Part shown: positions 45,058 to 55,859 of the stretch, piece after piece
How positions within the stretch are numbered: the stretch's first letter is position 1
How the letters are laid out: each line of letters opens with the position of its first letter
Assembly: GCA_964019165.1 (NCBI GenBank)
Contig: OZ025281.1
Location: forward strand, 9,732,388-9,796,387
Direction of reading: 5' to 3'
Origin: Mastigias papua
Taxonomy: Eukaryota > Cnidaria > Scyphozoa > Rhizostomeae > Mastigiidae
DNA: 64,000 bases
The notes under the pieces: generated by a model
Told to the model about the DNA's origin: nothing
The model's database searches: none
The model's input: only the letters and a program-made list of their open reading frames with translations
Translations under genes and position numbers: made by a program

Positions 45058-45589
45058 GAATTTCTTTAATCTTATTCCATAATATTAAATATTCATTTGT
45101 TTTACGAACGTTATTTCTTATTTTAATTTCATGACATTTTCCATGTTTTAAGAATTCAATGTATATTTGTTTTATAATATATTTTAAATTAATTTTTTTA
45201 TCAATTTTATTATCTCTTTCCCATTGTATGATTTTATTACAATATTCTAATATAATATATTTTTGATACTCGCTCATAAATATATTAAATTGTTTATTGA
45301 TTTCATTTAAGGTGTTTAAAATATAATATTTTCTGTGATACACGGATCGTGATTTTTTATAATTATAATCATACGGCTGTAAATCAGCGTTGAAATAATT
45401 TATAAGACACGAGCAATTTTTACAATATTTTCCATTTTCATGAACATAATAATCGTAACAGTTACAATTTTCACATTCGTCTTTTGATTTTATATTTTTA
45501 TTTTTTAACTCTTTTAAATATTTATCACAGTATAGACAATATGATTCATCCATTTTAAGAAATTGAATATGAATGTCACGATTACACAT
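45029..45589 (-). CDS. VLTF3-like late transcription factor candidate
   Basis: 186 residues (174 if the second Met is used). N-terminal zinc-binding part with CxxC pairs at 18/21, 39/42 and 56/59. Next comes a YHRKYYILNTLNEI segment, then helices ending NLKYIIKQIYIEFL and YLILWNKI. Order and motifs (zinc ribbon, Y-x-R-x-x-H/Y-Y helix, I-x-x-I-x-KQ-IF helix, LW block) resemble the poxvirus late transcription factor 3 family found in large DNA viruses and some polinton-like viruses. If right, it would direct transcription of the structural genes. Divergent, so this remains a candidate. Confidence 0.5.
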   Translation of the reverse strand: MCNRDIHIQFLKMDESYCLYCDKYLKELKNKNIKSKDECENCNCYDYYVHENGKYCKNCSCLINYFNADLQPYDYNYKKSRSVYHRKYYILNTLNEINKQFNIFMSEYQKYIILEYCNKIIQWERDNKIDKKINLKYIIKQIYIEFLKHGKCHEIKIRNNVRKTNEYLILWNKIKEILKFDIHDNI

Positions 45590-45603
45590 ATGTATAATAT
45601 GTA

Positions 45604-46785
45604 TTATATTTCTTTCTTCAATAATATTTTTTTTTTAATAAACGATCGACATTTTCCATAAGATTTTTCATATGTATTTTCATCGTAAAAACTATCAAAT
45701 AATGCTCGATGCATAAACACATAACTTAAACATTTTACTGAATCATTTTTTAATATATTTTCAAAATCATCTTTAGTTATGATAAGTGAATACTTCTTTA
45801 TAAAATACTTTAAAAATGATAATTTATCATATTTAATTATTTCTTTCATAATATCCATAGAAACCCATGGGCAGCCGTTATCAATAAGATATTTTATAAC
45901 ACTGATTTTTTTATTCTGAACAGCACGAGAAACACTGTTTTCGTCAAATAATAAAATATCAGTTTTACGTAAATATTTAATACAATCTAAATCACAATAT
46001 TTTACAGCGTTTACGGCAGTATATAATTCGTAATCGCACATACTTTCAACCAAAAATTTAATACATTCTAATAGATCATTTTCAACAGCCAACGAAAATG
46101 TATTATGGGTTATTTTACTGCCTTTTTCATGAGCATATTTAAGACATTCACTATTGCCGTCTTTTAAGCAACATAAAGTAGCACTTAAATCATCGAATTT
46201 TAAATCCATAATTTCATGAAGATATTTCAATATTCTTATATCACCCATTTTACATGCTTCGTTAAGCATATCTTCATCTGTTGGACAACCATTTTCACAA
46301 GCATATTCGAGACATCCGTAATTCTTATTTTGTATCGCTTTATAAATACACATCTCATCCCATGGACATCCATTTTCATGAGCATATTTCAAACAATGAA
46401 AATGACAATTCTCTGCCGCAATATCACAAACTTTTCTACTCCATGGACATTTATTATCATGCAAATATCTCATAATCCCTAATGAATCAGATTTACATGC
46501 ATTTTCCATTGTTTTTTCATCAATTTTATCACCATTAACATGAGCATATTTTAAACATTGTAAATGACCATAAGCCGCTGCTATATCACATACGCCTTGT
46601 AATGATACACCTTCTTCTTTATGAACTTTTTCAAGACATTTTAAATGACCCATTTGAGCAGCGCATTTCTGACGAGAATATGAATAATCTTCATCTGTCA
46701 TCTGATATTGTATCATATTATCAAAACATTTTTCAAAGTCGCCAAATTGTTCAACAGATATTTTACAAAAATAACAACTACTCAT
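45604..46785 (-). CDS. Ankyrin-type repeat protein, long (1)
   Basis: 393 residues. The N-terminus has SSCYFCKISVEQFGDFEKCF, and about eleven ankyrin-like units of 26-28 residues follow, with cores such as CLKYAHENGCPWD and DIAAENCHFHCLKY. Same style as Mimivirus ankyrin proteins. Units are more diverged than in the neighbouring protein and the C-terminal third is degenerate. It starts from ATG at 46785 behind an ATATATAATTATA leader. Likely a host-interaction accessory protein. The partner is unknown. Confidence 0.8.
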   Translation of the reverse strand: MSSCYFCKISVEQFGDFEKCFDNMIQYQMTDEDYSYSRQKCAAQMGHLKCLEKVHKEEGVSLQGVCDIAAAYGHLQCLKYAHVNGDKIDEKTMENACKSDSLGIMRYLHDNKCPWSRKVCDIAAENCHFHCLKYAHENGCPWDEMCIYKAIQNKNYGCLEYACENGCPTDEDMLNEACKMGDIRILKYLHEIMDLKFDDLSATLCCLKDGNSECLKYAHEKGSKITHNTFSLAVENDLLECIKFLVESMCDYELYTAVNAVKYCDLDCIKYLRKTDILLFDENSVSRAVQNKKISVIKYLIDNGCPWVSMDIMKEIIKYDKLSFLKYFIKKYSLIITKDDFENILKNDSVKCLSYVFMHRALFDSFYDENTYEKSYGKCRSFIKKKILLKKEI

Positions 46786-46821
46786 TATAATTATATATGG
46801 TGATATTTCTTTAAGTATTTT

Positions 46822-47994
46822 TTACGCACATTTATTTTTTATATATTGTAAACAATCTTTAATTTCTATATTCTTTGGTTTGATATATCGTAATATTTTA
46901 TTTTTATCATAATAATAATCATTTTCAATTGCATATTTCATCATATCATATTCACCATTCTCAACAGTAATATAAACAATCTTTTTACTCATTGGACAAC
47001 CGTTTTCATGAGCATATTTAAAACAATCAAAATGTCTGTTTTTTGCAGCTGCTTCTGATACTCTCATATTCCATTTACATCCGATTTGATGAAGAAATTT
47101 TAAACATTCTAATTCACCATATTCACAAGCCAATGAACAACATGTAGTTTGTGCTTTATGTATTTTACATCCATTTTCATAAGCATATTTTAAGCAATTT
47201 AAATGACCTTTTTTAATAGCACGATATAAAACTGAACTTCGCCACGGACATCCGTTTTCATGAGCATATTTTAAACAATCTAAATGACCATTACTTGCTG
47301 CCAATTCACAAGTCAAATCATCCCAATAAAATCCGTTTTTATGAGCATATTTTAAACAGTCTAAATGCCCAAAAGCAGATGCATTTACGCAAGTGAAAAC
47401 ATCTCTTGCACATCCATTTTCATGAGCATATTTTAAACAATCTAAATGACCATTTTTAGCAGCATTTTCGCAAACATGATCACCCCACGGACATTTGTTT
47501 TCATGAGCATATTTTAAACATTCTAATTGACCATTAATAGTAGCTACCGCACAAGACCATTGACCCCAAAGACATCCATTTTCATGAGCGTATTTTAAAC
47601 ATTCTAAATGACCATTTTTTATAGCAATATCAATTGTACCACTATCCCATGGACATTTATTTTCATGAGCAAATTTTAAACATTCTAATTGACCATATTC
47701 AGCAGCTGTTGTGCAAACATATTCACAGTCAAATTTCCGTTCTATAAAATATTGTAAACAATTTATACGCCCATATTTCGCAGCGGTTTCAGTATAAAAT
47801 CTTTCATTAATCAAAAATATATCATTGTTTTGATTACTATTAAATGTAAGAGCATATTTTAAACATTCTAAATGACCATTTTTTACAGCTTCGTCTTCAT
47901 CGATATTTCTACAACATCGTTTACATTCATATTTTTTAGGGACCATTAAACTTTCATCAATTTTTCTCATAGATAAATTCTGTAAAGAAAACAT
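46822..47994 (-). CDS. Ankyrin-type repeat protein, long (2)
   Basis: 390 residues. A Cys-rich start (YECKRCCRNIDEDE) precedes about twelve 27-residue ankyrin-like units with the consensus NGHLECLKYAHENGCPWD--TCE-AA. Central units are nearly identical at DNA level, suggesting recent unit duplication or exchange. Closest relative in sequence style is the short protein at 29290, lying symmetrically inside the other terminal repeat. It is read toward the middle of the element. Leader AAATTATAAAAG. Confidence 0.82.
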   Translation of the reverse strand: MFSLQNLSMRKIDESLMVPKKYECKRCCRNIDEDEAVKNGHLECLKYALTFNSNQNNDIFLINERFYTETAAKYGRINCLQYFIERKFDCEYVCTTAAEYGQLECLKFAHENKCPWDSGTIDIAIKNGHLECLKYAHENGCLWGQWSCAVATINGQLECLKYAHENKCPWGDHVCENAAKNGHLDCLKYAHENGCARDVFTCVNASAFGHLDCLKYAHKNGFYWDDLTCELAASNGHLDCLKYAHENGCPWRSSVLYRAIKKGHLNCLKYAYENGCKIHKAQTTCCSLACEYGELECLKFLHQIGCKWNMRVSEAAAKNRHFDCFKYAHENGCPMSKKIVYITVENGEYDMMKYAIENDYYYDKNKILRYIKPKNIEIKDCLQYIKNKCA

Positions 47995-48044
47995 CTTTTA
48001 TAATTTATATATATATAATATTTTTTTAAGTTATTTTTTTTGTT

Positions 48045-49375
48045 ACCACGCGATGTGACCATACATAAATCACAAGCGAAATAAAACCACACGATAGTGG
48101 TACAAATTCATATAAATATCACTTGTAACAATCCCCAAAAGCCAATAAAATATGTTATTTATGCTTGTAATTAAAATCGCACCCAAATAAATAGGTGTTT
48201 TAGTAAAGCCATTAAGTAAGGCCATTAAGTAACCCCAATGGAAAATGGCTAGTTTATAAAACCATTGACTGATTGCCTGGCCATATTGTTTTAGCTAACG
48301 CTAAACCAATCTGGCCGGGTGATTCCATATTTTCACACCGTTAAGACTAAATTGTCTAAACCAATAAATAACAAATAATCCATATACCCATTTAATGATA
48401 ACAAAAGTAAGACTTATTTATTAACGTCCAATATAAAATGGCTATTTTATTATGCACCATTAATAACGGAGTGGTTTGTATACCATAGGAAGAATTTTTT
48501 AAAAATTTCCAACAATCATTTCCATTGTATTAAATCCATTTATTCTAAATTAATTCCAATACATCTTAAATAACATTTTATTCCAGTTTATTGGTACTAG
48601 TCCTTTTACATCCATTTTATAAATCCATTTTATAAATCCATTTTATAAATCCATTTTATAAATCCATTTTATAAATCCATTTTATAAATCCATTTTATAA
48701 ATCCATTTTATAAATCCATTTTTATAAATCCATTTTATAAATCCATTTTATAAAATCCATTTTATAAATCCATTTTATAAATCCATTTTATAAATCCATT
48801 TTATAAATCCATTTTATAAATCCATTTTATAAATTCATTTTATAAATCCATTTTATAAATTCATTTTATAATTTCATTTTATAAATTCATTTTATAAATC
48901 CATTTTATAAATCCATTTTATAATTTCATTTTATAATTTCATTTTATAATTTCATTTTATAATTTCATTTTATAATTTCATTTTATAATTTCATTTTATA
49001 ATTTCATTTTATAATTTCATTTTATAATTTCATTTTATAATTTCATTTTATAATTTCATTTTATAATTCCATTCTAATTATTCATCCAATAATTCCATTC
49101 TAATTATTCATCCAATAATTCCATTCTAATTTATTCATCTTATAATTCCCATTCTATTTTACCATTCTCTCATAAACATTCATTATTCTCCAATCATCCA
49201 ATTACCACATTCCTTAATACCAACCCTTTTTACCATTTCTTATATATACTAATTTTATCATTCTGTTAATTTCCATTTTATAAAATAATCATATTTCACC
49301 ATTTTTTCATTTACACCCCTCAAAACCCCACTTATACCCAATTTTGCACCAGCTCTTTGATAATACCTTATATAT
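48045..49375. repeat. Polinton right terminal inverted repeat
   Basis: Mirror of 27912-29242 with equal length. Ends CCTTATATAT and is followed by AGCGGT at 49376-49381. Confidence 0.95.
48607..49122. repeat. 13-bp minisatellite inside right TIR
   Basis: Reverse complement of the left array (TAAATCCATTTTA units). The units with an extra base sit at mirrored positions. Confidence 0.93.
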
Positions 49376-49381
49376 AGCGGT
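49376..49381. other. Polinton target-site duplication, right
   Basis: AGCGGT, identical to 27906-27911. Confidence 0.9.
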
Positions 49382-49823
49382 TACCAAGTAATTCTGCCTA
49401 AACGCAGACACAATAGCTCTAACCAGAAGCCCCACGTATCAAAATTAACATTTTAACAAAGTGCAATATTTATATACGTATTCCACCTCATACAATCGTT
49501 TAAAGCTAGGTATGGCGCTACAAATGGCTCACTACTGTTGTAGTCTGAGCACGTAATTCCTGTTACCTATATTCGCTTACCTTTTAAGCTTTCTTCACCA
49601 ATAATGCGTTCGGCTGCCTTCACATGTTACTCCAAAAGTATCTAACGATCCTTTCGAAATAGGAACATGGCACTGATTTCAGTAAACAACACGTACCTGA
49701 TGAACTCGCATGAAATCTCCTGTATGTGGTTCTGGTTCTAGATGCCTGTTAGCACTTTTCTATCATCGAGTGCATTTTACTGGCCGGAATGCACCCAAAG
49801 ACGCATCGGATATCCAATAAAAC

Positions 49824-50236
49824 CATGATTCAAAGACAAAAGATATTCCGAGCCCCCTTGGTCTATAGAATACTCAATTTGAACGGGGCTCAAAGCGTCT
49901 ATGAGAAATTTACTGGCTGCACGTGACTACAGAAATCACTTAGTATCCAATCGTCTGTTAGTATCTTGATCACAAAACAATCAATATTCCGAGCCCCCCT
50001 CGCCCGTAGAATACACTGTTAAATCACATTGCATTTTACCGACCAGGGGGGCTCGGAATATTCATTGTCTTGTGATCAAGATACTTGCAAACGATTGGAC
50101 ACTGGATGGCTTGCTGCGTCACGTGCAGTCAGTAAATTTTTCGACGACGCTTTGAGCCCCCGTGAAATCGAGTATTCCATAGACCAAGGGGGCTCGGAAT
50201 ATCCATTGTCTCTTGATGGAGATCCTGACAAAAGAT
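49824..50236. repeat. Large imperfect palindrome with tandem subunits
   Basis: The left arm (to about 50010) and right arm (from about 50038) are inverted copies. Each arm holds two tandem units of about 130 bp carrying ATATTCCGAGCCCCC (or its inverse GGGGGCTCGGAATAT). It would fold into a long cruciform. It lies inside the right part of the hAT-like element. Any frame across it is not a gene. Confidence 0.8.
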
Positions 50237-50475
50237 TGGACACCTAATACATATTTCGGTCAATGGTAGTCAGCACAATACATACAGACGCTCTGTTGAC
50301 ATTTGTTTTTCTACATGTTGCCACTTCTGCCGACCCGAAATAGCTGCAATACTTGCAAAGTGTCCTCTATATACAGGAAGATTTGTTAAAGCGAAAGAAT
50401 ATTATATTCTTAAACCTAGAAATCTGACTGGGGCTCAAGCCCCCCTAGCCCCCCTCTGGATCCGCCACTGAAACA

Positions 50476-50965
50476 TACTGATCTCTGATTGATAAAACTG
50501 TAAAGAAAGCAAAAATACCAGTAATACTCCCTCTCCTGGAAAATGGCTTTGATGTGCTGGATATTATTCTCAAAGCACACATTTTCAGCGACCACTTTGT
50601 ACCTCAATGTACTGTAATAGACAGTGGAAGTGAAGTACCTAGTCGGCTTTTGTCAAAAGTAACTTTATTAACTACTGAATGTCAGATCTCGAGGAAAAAA
50701 TTTGATTTAACTCGTCCTTTAATGTTTGTGACACTGATTCGTAGCTTCTTAGCTTTTCGTATGCAACGTACGGTATTGAATTGCAAAACATCTCAATGAA
50801 GCCAATTTTCTGTCGGAATTCTATAGTAATAAATTCTAGATCTACTCTTTTTCCTTATTTATCTAAATGGTCTAGCAACAGGTCTCCAATGCAATGTTGA
50901 GCTATTTGCTTATGATTCATTAATTTTCTCATTCGCTTGCAACCCAAATAAATGTCCTTCGTATC
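50476..50965. other. Intergenic, nothing recognised
   Basis: No domain seen. May contain decayed LINE sequence upstream of the RT fragment. Confidence 0.4.
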
Positions 50966-51340
50966 TGAATCATTGCCTAAATCTTTTCAGATGTTGGGAG
51001 CATGACTGGAGGATATCCTCCTACCCTTACCCCTTACTCCAGAAAGCAAGCAGTCGAAGTGACATTTTCTAGGAAAAAGACACCCACATACAATCCACCT
51101 CTCTTTTTCAATGATGTACCAGTTATGGAAGTCGACGAATATAGACATTTAGGTGTTGTGCTGGATAGTGGACTAACGTTTTCTGGTCACATTCAATCTG
51201 CTATCAATAAAACAGGACGTGGGATTATCATGCTTCGGCTTCTATTTAACTACTTGCCTAGAAAAACCCTAAACTAACTTTACAAACTCTATGTTCATCC
51301 ACATCTCGCTTATGGTTTACAAGCCCTACTTTTGCATGAT
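50966..51340 (+). pseudogene. LINE reverse transcriptase thumb fragment
   Basis: Reads KQAVEVTFSRKKTP, then NDVPVMEVDEYRHLGVVLDS and GHIQSAINKTGRGIIMLRLL, the thumb/connection region of a Jockey/CR1-type RT, ending with a stop inside the YKLYVHPHLAYG block. The palm is missing. Confidence 0.75.
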
Positions 51341-52759
51341 GGAAACAGAGGGCAGTACCTACTATGTTTACACACGCTTGTTATAAGAATATAGTCTACA
51401 AGAATATCGAGGCTCAAATTCTCTGAAACTTAAGAGTAGTATACGAATAATCTAAGGCTCAAGCTTCATCATAGTTTTGACTATTTGCTGATTTTTTGAG
51501 GGCTTTTTAGAATATAGAATGAGAATGAGCTTCACTCATCCTTTCTGGAACTGGTCACGCTATGATGCGTCTCAGCAACCCTTTCGGGAATGTCAGTTAC
51601 AAAATTTCTTTTATAAGATTATAGTCCTCAGGAGAGTCAATGCTTAAAATCGATAAAATTTAAGAATAATATAAGAATATTCTTATGCCAAAATAAAAAA
51701 ATTAAGAACATTCAGGCTCTGTGAAAAATCAGGTATTCTTATAAAGAGCAAGTGCATATAAACAGGGGGGGGGGGGCACAGCTGTTGGAGATCCTAACCA
51801 CAGATACGTTGGGTTGAAACAAAAGGGGAAATGGAATAAATGGGGGTCTAGCGGCTTGTCCCCAGGGAAATTTTTTTAAGACTACGCATTCTAGAACCAC
51901 TAGACATTTCTTTTGCAACACAGGATAAACATTGCTGTAGTCATTGGCCATTGTGCTGAGAAAGAAAGCTGATTACAGAACCTGGATTGTTTGGAAACTG
52001 AGAACGAAAGATGAACAAGTAACAGCAACATTTCCACTTGCTATGGAAAATATATACGGCATGAATCATCGATGTCATTGTTGCCCTTCAAAAAGTTTCG
52101 ATTGCCCTCCGAATTATTCTTTGTTCTCTGCTTGGGAGGTGTCACACCCCACACTCCACTCCCCACACCCTCTGTATTAACGCTCCTGGTCCCAATTGAG
52201 TATTAACTGGTTTCTGATTTCTTTAAACTTGACTGGATTGAATGCTTGAAACTCTGCCCACAGAAAAATTTAACGATGCTTCACTGCCATGCTCGTTTGA
52301 AAGGGAACAGAAGGGGTAGTCATTAATTCTTCCAGGGAAGGGCTGGAAGACATCTAGGATGGACACCAAAATTCTAAAAACTCAAGAGGGAAGGGGAGTA
52401 AAATGTAGAAAACATGTTAAAAGAAGGAGCATAGAGTTTCTTCTGAATTCCTGGAGTGAGGGCCAAAAGTTATGCATACACCTGAAAGGAGGGACAAAAT
52501 TTCCAAAAAAACATATGAGGATGTCCGTCACTCCCTCCCCACAAGTAATTAATGACCCATTTTAATTCACTTTTATTTAACTTTCAAATAATTAAGTAGG
52601 CTAACCCATCAGTAGTACTGGTTTTCAAGGGGCCCTCCGTAACAATTATAAATAGTTAAGTTTATAACGTATAAAAATCTAAAATAGTTTGCTATTTAAG
52701 GTAATATATTAAAAATATGCTTAAAAATCACAAGTTGGTAAAAAGTTTTAAGCCTAGTT
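51341..52759. other. Intergenic, nothing recognised
   Basis: Includes a poly-G run near 51765. No gene is supported. Confidence 0.45.
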
Positions 52760-53430
52760 TCTTTACAAGTGACAGTTTAGGGGCATCATATTTGCTGCAA
52801 GTAACAATTCAGGTAGCACGGTTCTGTATTTTTTGCAGCAAGTTAATTTTACTTGCCACGTAGCAGTCCCAAACAGAAGAACAGCAGCGAAAATGAGGCT
52901 CCAAAATACCTGTGTACAAGACTCTCTGTGTATATTCTGGAAGAATAGCTTTTGCATGCTTCAGGAAGGCAATTGCCCTGGATACTTTGGAGGAGATTGT
53001 CTTAATGTGTTCCCTCCAGTCTAATGTATTATCAACTTGCACATAAAGATACTTAGTAGTTTGCACAACTTCAAGCTCAACACCCTGAATTTTTGACTTC
53101 AGGTTGTCATTTTGGACTTTAAGAATTTTGTACTTTTGCGTAGAGGAGACAAGCATAAAGTTCATTTTCGTCACATTAAGTGAAAGCATGTTGCCTCTAA
53201 GCCATTACTTGATCAATATAAGATTATCATTATTCATGGCTTCATTCAGCTGCTTAATATTCGAGGCCTGGCAACAGAGAGTTGTGCCATCGGCATATAT
53301 AGATGCAGTTGATGTATGGACAGATTGTGGGAAGTCAGCTTTGTAAGGAGAGGCCCAAGGCATGAGCATTGTAGTACATCAACACTGAAATCATCATTGG
53401 ACGTGTCAACACCATTCACCCTAGAAAATT
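52760..53430 (-). pseudogene. LINE reverse transcriptase fragment, minus strand
   Basis: From about 53310 down it reads YADGTTLCCQAS (catalytic YADD box degraded), then WLRGNMLSLNVTKMNFMLV, and TTKYLYVQVDNTLDWREHI, SSKVSRAIAFLKHAK and ILEPHFRCCSSVWD: palm end, thumb and connection. A stop interrupts the region near 53200. Truncated copy. Confidence 0.75.
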
Positions 53431-53756
53431 GCTTTGTGTTAGAAAGATAAGATCTGAGCCAGGCAAGTTCCTTAGCTTGAATAGCATACCCGTCCCTGAG
53501 TTATTTAATTTAAAAAATGTTAAAGAATGTCATATAGAAGAATGGAATGTGCTTATAGCCAGGAAGAAAACAAGGAAAAAGGGAAGGAATGGATGTTGGC
53601 TAGTGGTAAATTTTCTACCTGTTGATTACAAAAACTTTTTGCGAATTTTGCATTTTGAGGTTTCCAAGATAGAGTTTTTCCCCAAAATGCCCAAAAAGCG
53701 ATAAAGTCGCGAAACTTTCTGCCCGTAGGGTACTCTTAATTGGTTATTCCCAATGT

Positions 53757-55752
53757 CAGGGGCGGATCCAGGGTAATGCACAAGCGTTACGTAAGGCAGT
53801 CGAATTTCGAGAAAACTCTTCGTAAGTCCCCCAGCAGCATCGTTCGGATCTTTGTGTACCCCCATACTTGGTCTCGTCATCACTTTTGTGCTGAGTGCTG
53901 AGAACGAATTGAGCATTCCATATTTGGCTCATCGCCTATTATGTCCTGAATTGTAGCCTGTCAGAATACTGTTGTGCTGCGATAGGAGACAATTGTAAGG
54001 CGCTCTAAAACGATTGTGATACAGTAGAATCTATTGTGCAGCATTACGAGTTTGATGTTCTGCACAAACCATTGTCGAGAATTTGAGATGCTGCACAATC
54101 ATCTGACATTTTAGATAAAAGAAAACAATCCTGAAATCAAATCGCCAGTAATCCGCACTATTGTTAAGTTTTGCTGCACGATTGTCAGATTCTGCTGCAC
54201 GATTGTTGGTAGCTGCTGCTTCAGACTCAGAGACGCTATTTAACATTTTGATGAGTCAGTTGACAAGTCTTAGGCCCTGCATGTCTCTAGGTACAAATGT
54301 TGTTCATGAATTCCCTCGTCGAACCGCCACTCTTTGTGGATCTCAGAACTGAGGGGCTGATCAATAATTACGTCTCGTTTTGGGGTAGGTAGTTCTAAAC
54401 GTGGCTGGTGATTCTTCGTAACTGTCTTCATTTTTTAAGCATCAAATGGGAAGAAAATCATTCGTCACACTGCGGAACAAGTAGGGGCCATTCAATTAGT
54501 ACGTACGCTCCAAAATGGCTAAAATTTGACCACCCCTCCCCCCTCGTACGCACGCGTACGCTTGATACGCACCCCCCACTTTGCGTACGTACTCTTGGCT
54601 GTTTGACCCCCCCCCCCATCTCTAAAAGAAGCTTTCTAGACATGAAAAATCACGGATAAGGACTTTTAATGCATTAACGAGACATGAAAATGATCACTAC
54701 AAATATATTTCATGAAAAATCTATAACATTGGTCAAACAAAACAGTATTATAATAGAACAGGGATGTCAGATTCATTTGGCCCAAGGGCCACATAGGGCA
54801 TTATTTGACGCCACAGTGGCTTGGTAGGTTGATGGAGCCCAAGAGGGCTAGGTAGTAGGGACTTTCAAATATATATAACTCATCGCATGTTTCCTATCTG
54901 GCACGCTAGACAACGGTGAACAACTGGGTGTTCAGCCTTGTAAATGCCACTAGTAAATGCCGCTATCACAATGGGAAAAATATCGCTAGGTTTCAGCTTA
55001 TTCAAAATTCCTAGGGGCCCACATTGACGGATTCGGCCTGCGGACCGTATGTTTGACACCACTGTACTAGAAGTGATTTCAACTGAATACGTACTATACT
55101 AATTAAATGGCTGTGAAGGGTCCTTTGCAAATGAAAATATTGCAGGATGTCTGCAAAAAGCTAATAATTTATTGCTTTGCGTACGTACTTAATGTGTCAA
55201 CCCCCCTCCCCCTTTGTACGCATTCGTACGCATTTGCTTGACCCCCTCCCCCCTTCGTGCGTACGTACTAAATGAATGACCCCGTAACAGAACCAAGAGA
55301 TTCCTTGCTGATGGGATAAACAGCACAGCCGAACAAGGACATTGCAACCTCAAAGATTGACAGCCCGCTTTGAATGTCATGCTATCGATGACGTCGACTT
55401 TTGTGCTGAGGAAGGGGATATTTTAGAAATCGCTTATAAAAGTTGAATGCTTGTATTTATTAATATCGATAAGGAACCAGTTTGGACAAACGAATGACAA
55501 TGATATATTTTTCATCCATATTAGACCTCTTTTTACCATTTCTTTGTTAGCACTTACTGTTGTTTCGGATGATGTCTATTGTGTATTTCAAGAGAGAACC
55601 ACTGAAAGAGAAGCAAATAATGTGAACAGCCGAAATATATGTATGATGCTGACAAAACTAGGCGTGGCAACCAGTCAGCTTTGAGCCACACCCTTGCCTT
55701 AAATGTTTTCTATGTTGTGCAGCAGTCAGTTTTATTCCTGGATCCGCCCCTG
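53757..55752. mobile_element. hAT-like element with CAGGGGCGGATCCAGG ends
   Basis: A perfect 16-bp inverted pair bounds 1,996 bp. Flanks CAATGT and TAATGT agree in five of six bases, a possible decayed duplication. No transposase is seen. It contains the MITE copy at 54484-55283, which is a nested younger insertion. Confidence 0.6.
54484..55283. mobile_element. MITE with 3-bp TSD, copy B
   Basis: Reverse-oriented relative of 16954-17715 with the same GGGGYCATTCAATTAGTACG ends, G/C-rich GTACG subrepeats and shared interior. Flanked by GTA on both sides (54481-54483, 55284-55286). Confidence 0.75.
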
Positions 55753-55859
55753 TAATGTGATTTTGCTATGTTAGGTTAGGGATGGGCCTCCAGTCTTCCA
55801 TGGGAGCCATATCTATGATGCCTGGTGTCTTGATGAGACTGGCTGGGCCGTAACCGGGC

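Larger units (their letters stand above)
27912..49375. mobile_element. Complete Polinton/Maverick (adintovirus-like) element
   Basis: 21,464 bp. It is bounded by AGCGGT direct repeats and 1,331-bp inverted repeats starting ATATATAAGG. It encodes a retroviral-type integrase, protein-primed DNA polymerase B, FtsK/A32-like packaging ATPase and adenovirus-type protease, the four hallmark Polinton genes. It also encodes major and minor capsid proteins, pVI-like protein and fibre-like proteins. Genes are packed 10-30 bp apart and mostly on the plus strand. Base composition is far more A/T-rich than the host. All long frames are intact, and the only candidate lesions are two A11 runs. Matching repeats and open frames point to a recent insertion. 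No helicase or tyrosine recombinase is seen. Confidence 0.96.
27155..50470. mobile_element. Older hAT-like element hosting the Polinton
   Basis: CAGTGGCGGATTCAGA at 27155 and its inverse TCTGGATCCGCCACTG ending at 50470 form a terminal inverted pair, with AAACA on both sides (27150-27154, 50471-50475). Without the Polinton the element would be about 1.85 kb. No hAT transposase is readable in the flanking parts, so it would be non-autonomous. Its right part contains a large palindrome (49824-50236). Confidence 0.6.

Noticed and set aside
46216..46482. Plus-strand frames opposite the ankyrin gene
   Set aside because: Mirror frames created by the regular 81-bp repeat. A similar shadow lies opposite the short ankyrin gene at 29348-29617.
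49986..50247. Frame with SEYSLS/SEYPLS repeats
   Set aside because: Lies across a palindrome made of tandem units. No codon-level evidence of a gene.
51739..52180. Short frames around the poly-G run
   Set aside because: Low-complexity, no domain, not supported by splice or neighbour evidence.
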